Below, one piece after another: positions 52,444 through 62,900 of a stretch of DNA of 64,000 nt; the stretch's first letter is position 1; each line of letters begins with the position of its first letter. The translations under genes and the position numbers were made by a program. Source of the DNA: Setophaga petechia (taxonomy: Eukaryota > Chordata > Aves > Passeriformes > Parulidae). The stretch covers positions 16,090,003 through 16,154,002 of the forward strand of contig JANCRA010000007.1 in assembly GCA_024362935.1 (NCBI GenBank), written 5' to 3'. The notes beneath the pieces were generated by a model that made no database searches, was not told the DNA's origin, and worked only from the letters and a program-made list of their open reading frames with translations.

Positions 52444-55400
52444 CTGACAACAGAAAGAGAACATATTAGGTCATTGCAGATGGATGCTGTGGTTGTTTAC
52501 TTCTAGAGTTAAGCAAACTAGGGAGGACCTATGAGCTCAAGCATTGATCTTTGAGAACATTGCTTAGATGGAACAGAAGGTTTGGCATCTAGCTGTGACT
52601 TGAACAGTCTCTAAAGATGAGGAGGTCTTTAGTTCCCCCTATCAGGACACCAGGAGAATAGTTACCTTGGAAAACAACCCTCCATCCCCATCCTAAGTTT
52701 ATAAGCATAGATATTAGACCAGTGATACAAGGTCAAGGCCAACATGCCCTATTCTTCATCACAGAACCAACTGTCTCCCTCTCCTTCTGCACTTGAGGAT
52801 GCTTGTTCTTTTCAGTGGCTCCTCCTTACTCTGCCCAGTAATGTGCAGGGAAATAAATCTAGTTTTGAGGAACCTAGAGGAGCTCAGTGTCCCCTTAATC
52901 TACCCCTGCAAAGCTATAGTTAATGTGCAAACTGAGATTAGAACAGTTGCTAATGTAGCTCTGATGGATATCTATCAGCTATTGCTTGAATAGATTGAAA
53001 ATGAGGCCTTGAGGAAAAACAGTAGCTAAGATACTACACTTCCTGCACCTCCAAAGGAAGGCCTGGAGGGGTTAAACCTAACTCTGGATTCCAACTTTAT
53101 TCCAGATATTTGGCCACATGACAGGCCAACTCCACTTGACATAGTAATTTCTAGTTACATTAGAGACTAGTGACTAGTAGAGCTACAAGAAGCTACCAAC
53201 TGATCCATATATTAGTGTACATGCATTTGAATTTATTCAGAAAATAAAGCAAACTAATTTTGCCTTGCAGGCATCAATCTTCCATGTGGGATCCCCAGCA
53301 CAGACCATGTTGTCAGTCACTCTAATATTGTCATAGTATTCATATTTGCATTTTGTCTGTGATATTAAGTTCACAGTAGCTGACATCAGTCTTTGAGCAT
53401 AGAAGATGTCATCTGCAAAAACAAAAAGTATTTCATTATTTTCACTCTCCAAGAAACAAAAACCCCCCATAACAATTTCTGCACTTAAATTAGCATAACC
53501 ATTCCAATTCTCCACTGATGTTCTTACTTCCACCTTATGCAGTATTGGTTTGCTTTTACTGTTCATAAAAAAGTTACAGAGAAAAACAAATTACCCAAAT
53601 AGAAAATATAAAGTTGAGTTTTTAGCAGGAAAGAGTTTAATAATTTTTGACGGAAGTTCTGCACAAATGCAATCCCTTGCTAATCCACACAACTTTATTT
53701 TTCTTCTGCTCCTCATCACATCAGGAATGATAAAAATTGTGGTTTATATCTTGCCTTACTTTGTATGGTGGATGAGAGAGAAGCATCAGATAGGAAATGC
53801 CATAGACATCTAGAGAAGATGATAGCAAAGGTCATCTTCAAGAGATGCACATGGAATGCATACAATAGAAAGGAATCCTTTTTTAATATTTCACAGACGA
53901 TGTTGTAAAAATCATCACATTCCCACCATTGTGGAAGACCAACTTTGGGAAGAGAAGTCATTTACTTACAAAAATCTTGTTTTCCATAGCCAGCTATTTC
54001 ACAGTGTGTATTTTCTTTTAAGTAGAGGTTCCTCTCTGGCAAGCAGACTGTTCTGACATACTTGGATTCTACTGCACACTGTCCAGAAGTTGTCCTTATC
54101 CTTATCAAAGCTATGAACCAAGTCAGAAAAGATACAGTTAGACTTTTAAAGTAAGTTTTTCCCCTCAGGTTCTGACAACAGCAGTACTTGGTACAGTGAA
54201 TGGGAATAGCTGCAATTATATTTACTTCGGGTTACACACAGCTCCCCTCATTGCTTTTGGAATGATTCATTACTTAATAACAACATTAGTTTCCCAACAC
54301 TAAAATTGACAAATGTTCCAACTTAAACTTGCTTCCTCAAAGGATAGGGGCTGATAGCTGAGGCAAAGGAGTCTTCTGCAAGAGTATCTTTAGATGTTTT
54401 AAAAGATCAACTTTCTGACTGGCTGTAGAGGACAGTACCCACTATCCTGAATGGCTTACAAAGATATTCTTGGATTTTCTTTACTTCAGTAGCACCAGAA
54501 ATCTGGAAGGGGTGGTAGAGTTCTAAATGTCAGGTGCAAGAGTGAGATGTCTGGTCTGTTCAAGTTGCAAAAATCCATCTCTGACATGGCTGCTTTAGGA
54601 ACAGGCTTGTGAAACCCAGACTTTCATAAAAGTCTGAATTCATTCAGGAAAACCATGAGCTAATGAGGTGGCTGATATGGCATTCCCATGCTATATGATG
54701 AAACCTACTGTGCATGCGTTTTTTCATCTTTTACTATACATACAGTCTGATATTTAGACACCTAATAAAATGGCAGAAATGCAATGATGCCACCAGTGCT
54801 TATGGAAAAGCCATGTCTTCCACAGGTCCAGAGACTGCTTGCCAGGTAATGCATCCGATATGCACCACAACCAAAACTTAGCAAGTGCAAAACCTGTCAG
54901 CACAGGCTGAGTTTTCAGACTGTTCCTGTTCCCCTCTCTGATTCTACTTCTTTTAGATGCATGCCACAATTATGCAGCCTTCACCTATCCCAGTGTTTTA
55001 AAGGCTTATATTAAGACAACACTTACCAATATCATTCTCATTGCCACCTGTGTCATCTGTAAAGTCAGGGTGAGAGATGATCTCATCAACCATGAATACT
55101 TGTTCTTTATCATCAGTAGCATTCAGTATGGTCTTTCCAAGGAAGACTTTGTAGACAGATTTGTTTATTGGTCTTCTTGACCTGAGTGAGAGAGTAGAGA
55201 GATTGATGAGGACTACTGATTTCTGAAAGTAAGGCAAACAGCCAAGATCCAGTCCCAGTTCTCTTTGACATTTATTTTAATGCTGATAAGAAAAAGCAAA
55301 CTTTAGTTTGCTTTGAAAGTTGATCCAATATTCTGAAGAAAAGCAACCTAATTTTCAATTTGAGGGGATTAAGATAAATATTCAGACATTCTGAAACATG

Positions 55401-58137
55401 TCTAACTAGTTGCTACTAATGAAAGGCGTTGGCCTTAAGAATCCCCTGCAGGATGCCAAAAGATCAGCTTTCCATAGAAAAGTCAACAAAAAACAGCCAT
55501 AGATGTATTACACAGCTCATCACCATCAGTACAACTATTAAGTTTAGGGAAGGGCTGAGGTAAAAATGAAATCCTGGTACCAATATACACTGAATTGTTA
55601 AAATTGCATCCCACCCAGCTGTCCACATCTTGCTAGTTCATTCTGCTAGATGTGAGCTCCCAGAGGCTTAATGTTTCTTTTGCTGCTCTTGTTTTGTTGA
55701 ATCAAAGGAACATTCTTACTGTGGTGCATTCCAAAGGGTTGCTCAGGGAGCATCACACCAAGAAATCAGTTGAAGGAAGTGTCAACTAAGAAGGCCATGG
55801 AATTGGAAACTTACGGAGTGTGGAAGCAGTGTGCTGCGGTGAGCACCCAGCAGGGGTCGATGAGGCTGCCCCCGCACAGGAAGTGCTCCATGCCCCTTAT
55901 GGTTTGGAAGATGCCTGCTATCCAAGGCTGAGACTCAACCTCTGCCTGCTTTCCACCAACAATCTTGAACATCTTGCTGATGCTCCTTTGACCACACGTG
56001 GGCCCTGTGAAAAGAAAAATTTCGTTCAGATGTTCTTACGAATAAACTCCAAATTTGTGCTATTAAAAATAAAATTTAAAAAACAAACAAAACCCCAGTT
56101 GTGTTGAAACTGATATGACTTACCACACTTCTCTATGTTGCAAGGTGTTTCTTGAATGGCAGATCCCCTTTTGGTGTAACACCAGGGTCTGCTCCTTCCA
56201 TTTGGGTTTCTGAAAGATAAAAAGAGTGTTCTTCCCATAAAGACCATCATAATATTTTAAAATTTCCAAGTGTTTTGGAAAAAACAAAAATATTTTGTTG
56301 TAATATATGCCAGGGGAAATAATGCTTCAGAAACTCACATTCCAAATATTTTCAGTCAATAATTCAGCTCTGCAATGTTATTTTTTAAAAACACGTTTCT
56401 CAGTGAAGTATCTCTGGGGCTGTGATAATAAGTTTTCACAAGATGAGTGCTACTTTTCTTACCTGCAGTAGCTGTGTTTGCCCAGCCCAAGCTGCAAAGC
56501 ATTCTCTGAGTAAGCGTGGTAACGACCCCTCCTGATTAGTGAGGGCAAGTTCCATGGCAGACATTTGTCTTCTGTTGCCATCCCTCTGTAGTTCTCCCCA
56601 TTTTCAGTATAGCATGTGCTGTCAGTGTCTGAGAAAATAAATACTTTATTAGCAGCATACTCTTGTGTATAATTGTTCTGTGACAGCCATTGACAAATCC
56701 TTCAAATGAGGAAAAAAATTCTTGCATTACACTCAAAATCAGATGCAAAATCCAGAATGACTACATACTGTTATTAAATTTGCTCTGTACGGATTTTGAG
56801 CGTCAAGCATCTTACACTTTAAAGCATGCATATTAATTCTTTAACAGTTTTAGTGAATTTCACAGTCTAATAAGTTCTTCTGCTTCTGACCACCCACAAA
56901 CTATTTCATTTTTTCCACCGCAATCTAAAAGTAAGGTTGAGGTAAGCAACCTTAGTGAGGAGGTAGGGACAAAGAAATCAGAGATCCTGATTTTGCACCA
57001 GCATTTTCTTGCTTCTCTTCATTTAGTCTGTTAGTACAAACTGCTAAAGGCTATCCAGTCATATCTCTGGGTAATGCTTTCACTTGGCATTCACAGTTCA
57101 TATGAATTCTTTGACTAGCTTTCAGACCTTTCCAATCAATTTAGTTAGCATTAAGGAAGACAGATACTCTACCTAGTTCACAGTGAAGCCCAGTGTATCC
57201 ATCTGGACATATGCAACGACCAATTCCACTGAAGAAGTAATAGGTAATGCATGTTCCTCCATTGAAACAAGGGCATTCTGTAAGTGAAAGACATCACTGA
57301 TTATAGGCAAAATATTTGAATGTGGAGATGAAATGTAATCGAAAATTAAGTTTTAGGTGTTTCAGTATCATTAAGGGTCTTACTTCTTGTACAAGGATAA
57401 TGTTCTTTTTAGGTTCAAATAGAACAGGCAGATGCTTACCCTTGTGTTCTGATCTGCGTTTATATTGCTTGTAGTATTTCCAGCTATAAATCTACAGGAA
57501 AAGAAAAAAAAATATTTTTAAGGAGGCAGTTCCTTTTATGTGGATTGATAATCTTTTCCCTACTGCATACTTTCAACAGTTTAGTTTTTAGCATGTAGCT
57601 ACCTGCTGAACCTACTCTGTGGAAACTGGATATGAATGAGAAGTGCAGCTCTAATTAAGCAAAGCAGAATGGGGAATAAAAACTAATCCCACGTCATGCA
57701 AACAAAAACCACCAAAAAAACCCCAAAAAACCCAGGATCAGAAAAGCCCCACTGAGCTGTGCCACCACATCAGGTCAACATTGCAATTATTTATGCTGTA
57801 GGAACATAAGCAGCTCTTAATGGCCATTGCCCCTAAAACAGGGAAGAAAACTTTACCCTCTCCACCAAGCAGTGCAGCAAAGGTGCAACATTCATCAACT
57901 GCCCCTATTATTTTGCTGACCTTGGTGTTTCACATTTGTGCTAGAGAATGAAAGCCAGAAAATTTATTCAACAATGGATTCTTGTTCTGTCCTTCAAGGT
58001 TTTTCCTTCTGCTTTGCAGGCTGGGTATGCCTTTCTCCATGAAATAAGAATAGGCTTTTGAGATACTTAAAACTTACAGACTCTAGTCCCGTGACAAGGG
58101 CACCCAACGTTACTGTGAGGAAGATGAGTAACTTCAT
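52249..58137 (-). CDS. PLAU: Urokinase-type plasminogen activator, complete, 10 coding exons
   Basis: Secreted serine protease that converts plasminogen to plasmin, acting at the cell surface through uPAR in matrix breakdown, migration and repair. Coding segments join(58137-58078, 57491-57440, 57277-57173, 56628-56463, 56209-56124, 56004-55815, 55181-55027, 54110-53970, 53412-53264, 52443-52249) total 1299 bases, 432 residues; human has 431. Order: signal peptide 1-20, basic stretch 21-38, EGF-like 39-72 with six Cys, kringle 78-156, linker with interchain Cys160, activation bond Lys170-Ile171 (FKIVGG), protease 171-432. Triad His215 (TAAHC), Asp270 (NDIA), Ser371 (GDSGGP); S1 Asp365; partner Cys294; glycosylation motif Asn240. 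All introns are GT-AG except intron 10 (GC-AG). Differences from human: very short linker without Lys-Lys, altered uPAR loop and 37-loop, Ala366/Lys368 where human has Ser/Gln. The gene looks functional. Confidence 0.97.
53264..53412 (-). CDS. PLAU: PLAU exon 10: S1 pocket region, GC donor
   Basis: Residues 320-368, ending WKIDACK with Asp365 at the base of the S1 pocket (chymotrypsin position 189). It ends TGCAAG followed by GCAAAA, so the intron starts with GC instead of GT. No usable GT nearby keeps the conserved junction to GDSGGP. Confidence 0.93.
53970..54110 (-). CDS. PLAU: PLAU exon 9: middle of the protease domain
   Basis: Residues 273-318 ([10 protein letters not shown] to YGKQDF), with Cys294 (RTVCLPE), the partner of the A-chain Cys160. 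Acceptor TTCATAG, donor GTAAGT, phases close with neighbours. Confidence 0.95.
55027..55181 (-). CDS. PLAU: PLAU exon 8: catalytic aspartate
   Basis: Residues 221-271. Contains the N-glycosylation motif LNATDD (Asn240) and ends NENDI with the triad Asp270. Acceptor CACTCAG, donor GTAAGT. Confidence 0.95.
55815..56004 (-). CDS. PLAU: PLAU exon 7: linker, activation site, catalytic histidine
   Basis: Residues 158-219. Starts PTCGQRS (interchain Cys160), then MFKIVGG with the plasmin activation bond after Lys170, and ends with TAAHCFHT (His215). The 37-loop reads [10 protein letters not shown] and lacks the basic RRHR run of human uPA, which is important for PAI-1 binding. The segment between the last kringle Cys and Cys160 is only three residues; human has sixteen. 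Confidence 0.96.
56124..56209 (-). CDS. PLAU: PLAU exon 6: second half of the kringle
   Basis: Residues 129-156, [12 protein letters not shown] through TPCNIEKC, the canonical kringle C-terminal half with its last three cysteines. Donor GTAAGT, acceptor TTTCAG. Confidence 0.96.
56463..56628 (-). CDS. PLAU: PLAU exon 5: first half of the kringle
   Basis: Residues 74-127: [19 protein letters not shown] and LGLGKHSYC, matching the human kringle closely, including the LQLGLGKH run. Split in the same place as other kringle genes. Confidence 0.96.
57173..57277 (-). CDS. PLAU: PLAU exon 4: EGF-like (growth factor) domain
   Basis: Residues 39-72, CPCFNGGTC to GLHCEL, with six cysteines in EGF spacing. 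The omega loop between Cys47 and Cys59 has the human length (11 residues) but reads [11 protein letters not shown], so the human Lys23, Tyr24 and Trp30 contacts for uPAR become Tyr, Phe and Arg, while Phe25 and Ile28 are kept. Confidence 0.96.
   Translation of the reverse strand, partial: NALVSMEEHALPITSSVELVVAYVQMDTLGFTVN
57440..57491 (-). CDS. PLAU: PLAU exon 3: basic, aromatic N-terminal stretch
   Basis: Residues 21-37, [17 protein letters not shown], with codon 38 split. Seven Lys/Arg and five aromatic residues in 17 positions, unlike the short neutral N-terminus of human uPA. Acceptor CCTGTAG, donor GTAAGC. Confidence 0.93.
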
Positions 58138-58188
58138 GTTGTTAGTTAACTTCTCCCTTTGTTCTTCTTCTATCTGTATTATTTAATT
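58078..58188 (-). CDS. PLAU: PLAU exon 2: start codon and signal peptide
   Basis: The ATG is the complement of 58135-58137, preceded by AACAAC. It encodes [20 protein letters not shown], a typical secretory signal peptide with a hydrophobic core. 58138-58188 is 5' UTR after acceptor TTTTCAG. The exon ends at phase 0 with donor GTAAGT. Confidence 0.95.
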
Positions 58189-59815
58189 CTGAAAATAAAA
58201 GAGGAATTTAGTGTCATGCTATAGCCTGCAGTGCCAGTTTTCTTGCTTCTGCGGTCTTCAGTTGGTTTCAGAATAAATTACAACACAACTGATGAAGAAT
58301 GAAGCTTTTACTTGCAGCAGGAGATCTGCTTATTATTTCCATATATTAAATTAGAGGTTATACTTCGAAGCTCTTATTTTTGTACAGGCAGCAATAAAAC
58401 CAGATTTTTTTAAAGAGTGTAATTGAAGCAGGGAAAGAGAAATTGGAAAAATCCATACTCCATTTTTGCAGTATGGACTAAAAGCTGGAAATTGGCAGAT
58501 GTATTTAGCTGCTACCCAACTGTTTGTACCTATTGAACTGACCATTGCTACCTTCAAGGAAAGCACTGAGCATGCACCTTCGGGGCATGAAAGAGAAAGC
58601 TCCATTTTTCAGTCCTTCTCTAGTTAAAGGCTGCATTTTGTTGCTGCTCAGCACTTAGGTAAACCTGGCCACCTGACCGAGTGCCTCTGACCACTGCCAC
58701 CTCTTGAAAGTCTGCTGGTGATGTTGCCTCACTTATTTTCAGTGTTAGAGGTTTACAACATAGTCTGTCTCAACTTCTTATATGCAGCTGGATCTTGTAG
58801 CCAAGCAGGTATAGCAATCTTTCCAAAAGCAAGTAATTATCATGTAATAACAATGGAGGTACAATAAAGTCCCATATGTCTTTTCCCTCTTTTTAAATTG
58901 CAATATAAGTCATGAGAGTATTTTTTTAAGCTCTGACTCTTTTAGTGCTCTCTCACTTTTAGAAAACTGTAAAACTTGATTTTTAAAAGATTCTATGGGA
59001 ATCATAACTATATTTATATTAACAAAAAAAAAAAAAAAAAAAAAAAAAACCAAAACAAAAAAACCCCAAAACAACCAAAAAAACAATGCAGTAGAAGAGG
59101 ATGCACAGAACTGAGCTGTAAACTGTACCTGCTTCAGGTTTCTATAGTGGACTAATTCCAGTTTGGTCCTGCAGACTGAATGCCTGCCGGTATGTGGATT
59201 GCACCTTCTAGTTTTACTTTGTTTGGAAGAAATGGAGTGCAAGTACTCTATAGCTCATTATTGAACACTCCTAACACATGTTAAATTCACACACACAGTC
59301 GTGTGGACCAAAACACAGGGTATAGAGAAGATCACTAGATTCATTTGGAAAATTGACACAATACAAATGAAAACGCTAATGCAGATGCAACCTTTGCTGG
59401 TAAGCAGGTGTCATAACGCAAGAAAGCAAATCATGCCTCAGGTACTTGGCTGAGTATGCTTTTCAGATTCAGATGAAATTTTAGCAGATATACTTCCCTT
59501 AAACATTATTATGACAATTATTTTTAGCTTTTTTGGCAGCAACGAAAGTAATTTATTCTTTGCCACTATAATTAGTTTCTCGGGCCCAGCCTCCACATCA
59601 TAAACAGCAGTACTGCTGATTCCTTCAAAAATTCTGATATACTGTGGCAACTAGAACTGACCTTCCCCGCACCTGCGATACTGCATCGCAGTAGCATTTT
59701 TCTTTTTTAATTTCAATGCAATGTTAAGAGCAATCGCTTCATGCCGATCGATACAGACGCGGCGCTGGTGCCTTTAGCTGCCGACTAGGCTCCAAAGGAA
59801 AGGCACGGCACTTAC
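58189..59815 (-). other. PLAU: PLAU intron 1
   Basis: GT-AG intron of 1.6 kb between the non-coding first exon and the signal-peptide exon. It contains a 26-base A run at 59024-59049 (T-rich on the gene strand). Short ORFs within are chance. Confidence 0.8.
59024..59086. repeat. Poly(A) run and A-rich low-complexity tract
   Basis: 26 consecutive A (59024-59049), followed by CCAAAACAAAAAAACCCC-type sequence. Likely length-variable and error-prone in assembly. Confidence 0.9.
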
Positions 59816-59855
59816 CGGCGGCGGCGGCGGTGCCGGGCTGGCGGAGCTGCGGCGG
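59816..59855 (-). other. PLAU: PLAU non-coding exon 1 (5' UTR)
   Basis: The CpG-rich first exon ends at 59816 with donor GTAAGT (complement of 59810-59815). The upstream limit is estimated as about 30 bp past the TATA-like element at 59884-59889. Total 5' UTR would be about 90 bases, similar to mammals. Confidence 0.65.
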
Positions 59856-59964
59856 CTGCCGGGGCGCTGCCCGCTGCGGGCTCTATAAAGGCCGGCCCGG
59901 GGCGGGGCCGCTGCTGCCGCTCCGCCCCTCGGCGCTCCGGCGAGCTGCGATCGGAGCTGCGGCG

Positions 59965-59971
59965 TGACTCA
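59965..59971. promoter_or_regulatory. PLAU: Proximal AP-1 site of PLAU
   Basis: TGACTCA, the consensus Fos/Jun site, roughly 110 bp above the estimated PLAU start. PLAU is a classical AP-1-induced gene. A GGGGGGAATTTTT run directly beside it (59973 onward) loosely resembles a Rel site. Confidence 0.6.
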
Positions 59972-59989
59972 AGGGGGGGAATTTTTATG

Positions 59990-62900
59990 CTGCTTTTTAG
60001 TTTCGGGGAAGGGGAGTATGGTCAGGGCGAGTAAACAGCTTTGTACCGGGTAGGATTTCTGGAAGGGGCTCCTTGGTAATTCCTTAGGGACATTTATAAA
60101 AACAAAAGAGAAATGTGAGTGAGAGCTATGAAAGGAATGACTAGAAACATGCCTGGAGACTTGACAGAATGATAGCAATGATAACATGTATGTATGTATG
60201 CATTAGCAATAAACATAGAATGACTGTGAAACATGCCTGGAGAAACAAGCAAATGTGGCGTATTATTCATATGGTACTACCCATAACGAGAGAAGCACAA
60301 GTGATTTTTAACTAGTAGAGGATTAAACTCTTTCAGGTGTGGATAAAACACAGCCCGCTGGGAGGGAGTATTGGGTCAGAATGCACTTGAAGCACTGGGT
60401 GTGTTTTCAGAGAGCAGTCTTCAGCTGAAACCACAAACACACATCGGGGTGAGCAGGGTGCAGTTCTCAAGCCAGCTGGAATGTGTTAGGACTCGGGGCT
60501 TACAGCAGGTGCTAAACTCATCTCCTCCAAATTACTTACGCTCCCTTGGGCCTGAGCAATCGTGAGAAAGTGGTCATGGTTTTCTTATAATTTCTGCCTC
60601 CCAAAGAAGTATTCAAAGCAGCTCATTTCATGAGAGTGAGGATGGAAATTTGAAGTGACAGATGTCTAAGAATGCAGACCCAGCACAATAGATAGTCTTT
60701 CCTGCCCAGTTAAATATGATTTTGTTCACATTATGCTGTGATGTTTTACCAGTGCAGTGAATAACAGCAAACCAATACATAATATTCGTAGGGTCTAGCT
60801 TCAGGTAGTGCGGGTGACTAAGGTTAGGTAGGTGTCCACAGGCTGTGAAGCTGATGAAGAGCAGTTTCTTTAGAGGTCAGGTCAGAGAAGTAGCTGACCT
60901 GAAATTCCCTCAAGAGAAATGTTTTCATAACTTGACAATTCAGAGCTTAAGGAGACTACCTTTCTATGTTTGCCATGTAACAACTGGTGTGACTATGGTT
61001 CAGCTTTCTTCTTCCCTCCCCATTTTCTATCTGTGTCAAGTCTGTGCTGTAACCATACCTTTATTTAGGTACTGTCTGCTTACATGCTCTCTTTCTTTCT
61101 GTTCACATCTTCAGGCTCACATCAGAACAGATCTCACGTTTGCAGAAAGCACAGGGAGTTCACTGAATGGCAGGAACTGAGTCAAGAGAAACAGCTCAAG
61201 CTGGAAGTCCATAAGTGAGCATAGGTAAGGAATAAGCCTTTCTGAATTTCAGGAGAGAAATGTGTCTCACATTCTGTGGTGACTTAATATATCAACATCA
61301 CAAGTAATTAGACCCTCTAGGAAATAGGGCAGAAAGTATAAGGATAGAATCCCCATGGCACTCTTTATTTCAGATCAGTGGCTGTCAACTAAACTTATCT
61401 TAAGGAATCAATTCTGCAGAGGGGGAAATAATCCAGATTTTAACAGCAGTCTGGAACATTTACTCAATTAATTTTAATACACCAACCTTACACATAATAA
61501 ATGAAGAAATAGGTCATAGTTTGATTCAACAGGAAGAGCAGGGAGAAGCCTGGATGCAGGAAGAGGGGGGCTCTTCAGGCCTGGGCAGCACCTCTTCTTC
61601 CTCCTCCATGCTCCCAAGGAAGAGTCTCTAGGCCTTCCTCAGACTATTCTTCTGGGGAAAAACCCTAGAGCAACTGTTTCCTCTTAGATATTTTTCCTGA
61701 GAAGTGTGATCAGTTATCCTGAACCTTTGACCAAGCTTTGCAGATACCCCTGTTCCTAATTTTCTCCCTAAAACCTGCAGTTCATACTTGTTTTCCAGAT
61801 CCAAGAACCAAAAACTTTTGTCGTCTTGACTCTGACACAAGATACAGCAAGATTCAAATCTCCCTTTTTCTGTCATTTGTGATATACTCAGGTTTTACTG
61901 AAATACTGTACTTCTTAAGTACATCTAGGAGGCCCCCAGTAGAAGTGACTTGGGCTGTGGTGTCACTGTCTTTTAATCAGACTGGTGACAGCTATGATCA
62001 GAAATTCTGATGTGTTTGCAGTGCTGCTTTAAAGCTATCCAATTCCTTTGGTCTAAATATTTGTACTACCTAGATAGGTAAATGAGTTATAGTTGGCACT
62101 GGACTGTACTGAACTGAAAATACGGTTTAGTAGAAAGATATCCAAGCCAGTTGAAAATAATTTTGTTTTGGTGTTCCAAGTAACCTCACAGCTGCACTAT
62201 CTCTATGAGCATTAAATGACTCTTAGGGAAGCAGAGATGCATGAGATAATTTCCAGTGCCTAGATTCACTGAGCTCACTGATGGCTGGCACAACAAGAGC
62301 TGAAGTGAAGTTTCAGGTATAATAAATCCTTGGAACCTTGTCACGTGCCCTGCCTTAAGGCAGAGACCTTGGAAAATCTGTAGATGGCACTTCTGCCATG
62401 TCCTCCATCTGACCTCAGAGCTGGACCTGCCAGCACAGATGGGAAATGCACATGCTCAGGGAGTGGGAGGGATGAAACAGGACCGGTTCTGCTACCAAGG
62501 GATTTTTGGTAGCTTCAGGGTCAGCATTTGTTCTCCATTGCATGTCTCAAGAGTTTAGAAGGGCCTGGTTACAGTCTGTGTCTTCTGTCCAGGACAAGAC
62601 TGTGATAGGACAGAGGAAAAGCAGGTGTTTATAACTCAAAAGCAAAGTTGTTTGGGGAAAACAGTGAATAAAGTTAAATGCCCATTGCAAGACTCTCAGT
62701 GGAAGTGGAACTTACTTGCTCAGTAGATACTGATTATGAGAAGTCATGAGGCTTAAGAGAGAAACACTTGTACAGACTCGTGAACAAGTTTTGTATTTTG
62801 AGAGCCACACTGTGCTTTCCACAGTTTATTTCCTTTTCCTTTTACATGTCCATGGTTTCATCACTTCGGTCTCTTACCGAAATTTGGCAGAGGTGTAGGC

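Larger units (their letters stand above)
59816..59971 (-). promoter_or_regulatory. PLAU: PLAU CpG-rich core promoter
   Basis: A short CpG island covers the first exon. On the gene strand there are GC boxes at 59921-59930 (GAGGGGCGGA) and on the other strand at 59899-59908 (GGGGCGGGGC). A TATA element at 59884-59889 reads TATAAA on the plus strand, so it is inverted relative to PLAU (CCTTTATAG toward the gene). Human PLAU also has Sp1 sites near a TATA box. Confidence 0.65.

Noticed and set aside
52249..58137. An antisense gene over PLAU (human C10orf55 position)
   Set aside because: No plus-strand exon or ORF with splice support is visible across PLAU here.
58910..59242. 110-codon minus-strand ORF with a poly-Phe run
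   Set aside because: Created by the 26-base A run inside PLAU intron 1.
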